Below, piece after piece: positions 63,807 through 64,000 of a stretch of 64,000 bases of DNA. Within the stretch, counting starts at the first letter, position 1, and the number at the start of each line of letters is the position of its first letter. This DNA is from Gracilaria domingensis (lineage: Eukaryota > Rhodophyta > Florideophyceae > Gracilariales > Gracilariaceae). Location of the stretch: positions 124,001 through 188,000 of the forward strand of contig VCMS01000015.1 of the NCBI GenBank assembly GCA_022539475.1, in the 5' to 3' direction. Made by a program: the position numbers and the translations under genes. The notes beneath the pieces were generated by a model. That model did not search any database. It was not told where the DNA came from and saw nothing but the letters and a program-made list of their open reading frames with translations.

Positions 63807-64000
63807 GTAGGGCATGGCCAAGTGGACGTGGGATGGACTTTGCTAAATCGGTGGAGAGACAGTGCAGACAGGTGCTGACGAAAGACTTCAAGTCCTTGTC
63901 CATATCTTTCCAATAAAAGTATGATTTCGTGGTAGCGAGTGTCACGTTTGCACTTCTGTGGCCACCGTGCCCGGTGTGGGCGGCAACAATTACCCTGAGC

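Larger units (their letters stand above)
61353..64000 (-). mobile_element. Ty3/gypsy element, integrase and chromodomain part, cut by window edge
   Basis: On the minus strand the right edge carries the integrase zinc-binding end (HTGHGGHRSANVTLATTKSY, then TCLHC). After the nested transposon come the core (LHFDFCYISPAENDFLYVLV, VSDRGSHIKNEV, AYCPWSNGTVEVV) and the C-terminal module (FTVGDFVLRGVL, then MWPYRVLECRSEYIFLIED). A chromodomain ends it (LLVIDRIHDILRKQGR, RVKWRGFSAEEMDWVSLES). The piece is broken at about three places besides the nested insertion. Age appears intermediate. Confidence 0.88.

Noticed and set aside
1-64000. CRISPR array, bacterial operon or Polinton
   Set aside because: No regularly spaced identical repeats, no ribosome-site-led operons, and no packaging ATPase or protein-primed polymerase motifs seen.

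Overview
The window is nuclear DNA of a eukaryote. Host genes are compact and mostly intron-free, several encode secreted or membrane proteins, and about half of the sequence is transposable-element material, some of it nested three deep. Short host genes, a long Gly-rich secreted protein, lineage-specific membrane protein families and abundant Ty3 elements with chromodomains would fit a florideophyte red alga such as Chondrus. That assignment is inference; no organelle or rRNA marker is present to prove it.

0-12 kb: a Ty3 gag start on the minus strand at the left edge, a decayed MULE transposase, a HAD-type phosphatase gene interrupted by one TGA, an intact ketopantoate-reductase-like gene, a ribulose-phosphate-epimerase remnant, a tandem array of three hairpins, a coiled-coil protein gene, an old Ty1/copia copy, and a proteinase-K-like subtilase pseudogene hit by two solo LTRs of different families. 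12-17 kb is gene-poor and carries one foldback element.

17-34 kb is the gene-rich core: a small secreted protein with a TATA box, two divergent membrane-protein paralogues (A1, A2), a 493-residue GGDGG-repeat secreted protein, a Cys-rich secreted protein, two convergent membrane-protein paralogues (B1, B2) and a broken Cys-rich secreted gene. All four membrane proteins share one layout: two N-terminal hydrophobic segments, a large Cys-containing ectodomain and one C-terminal membrane segment.

34-61 kb is a nest of mobile elements. A two-gene PIF/Harbinger-like DNA transposon (35,821-39,171, terminal inverted repeats, CTG target duplication) sits in an unidentified coding remnant. An old LTR (39,869-40,659 plus 53,375-53,440) is split by a young 12.7-kb Ty3 chromodomain element (40,660-53,374) whose 853-bp LTRs differ at four sites and whose target duplication GGTAA is perfect. 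That element carries a roughly 600-codon ORF antisense to gag-pol and is itself hit by a solo LTR (45,964-46,944, duplication GTTAC). Three hAT-type MITEs and a decayed second transposase are scattered outside.

61-64 kb: the 3' LTR and the integrase-chromodomain end of another Ty3 element, which contains a 1.29-kb MULE-like non-autonomous transposon with inverted ends and a 10-bp target duplication.
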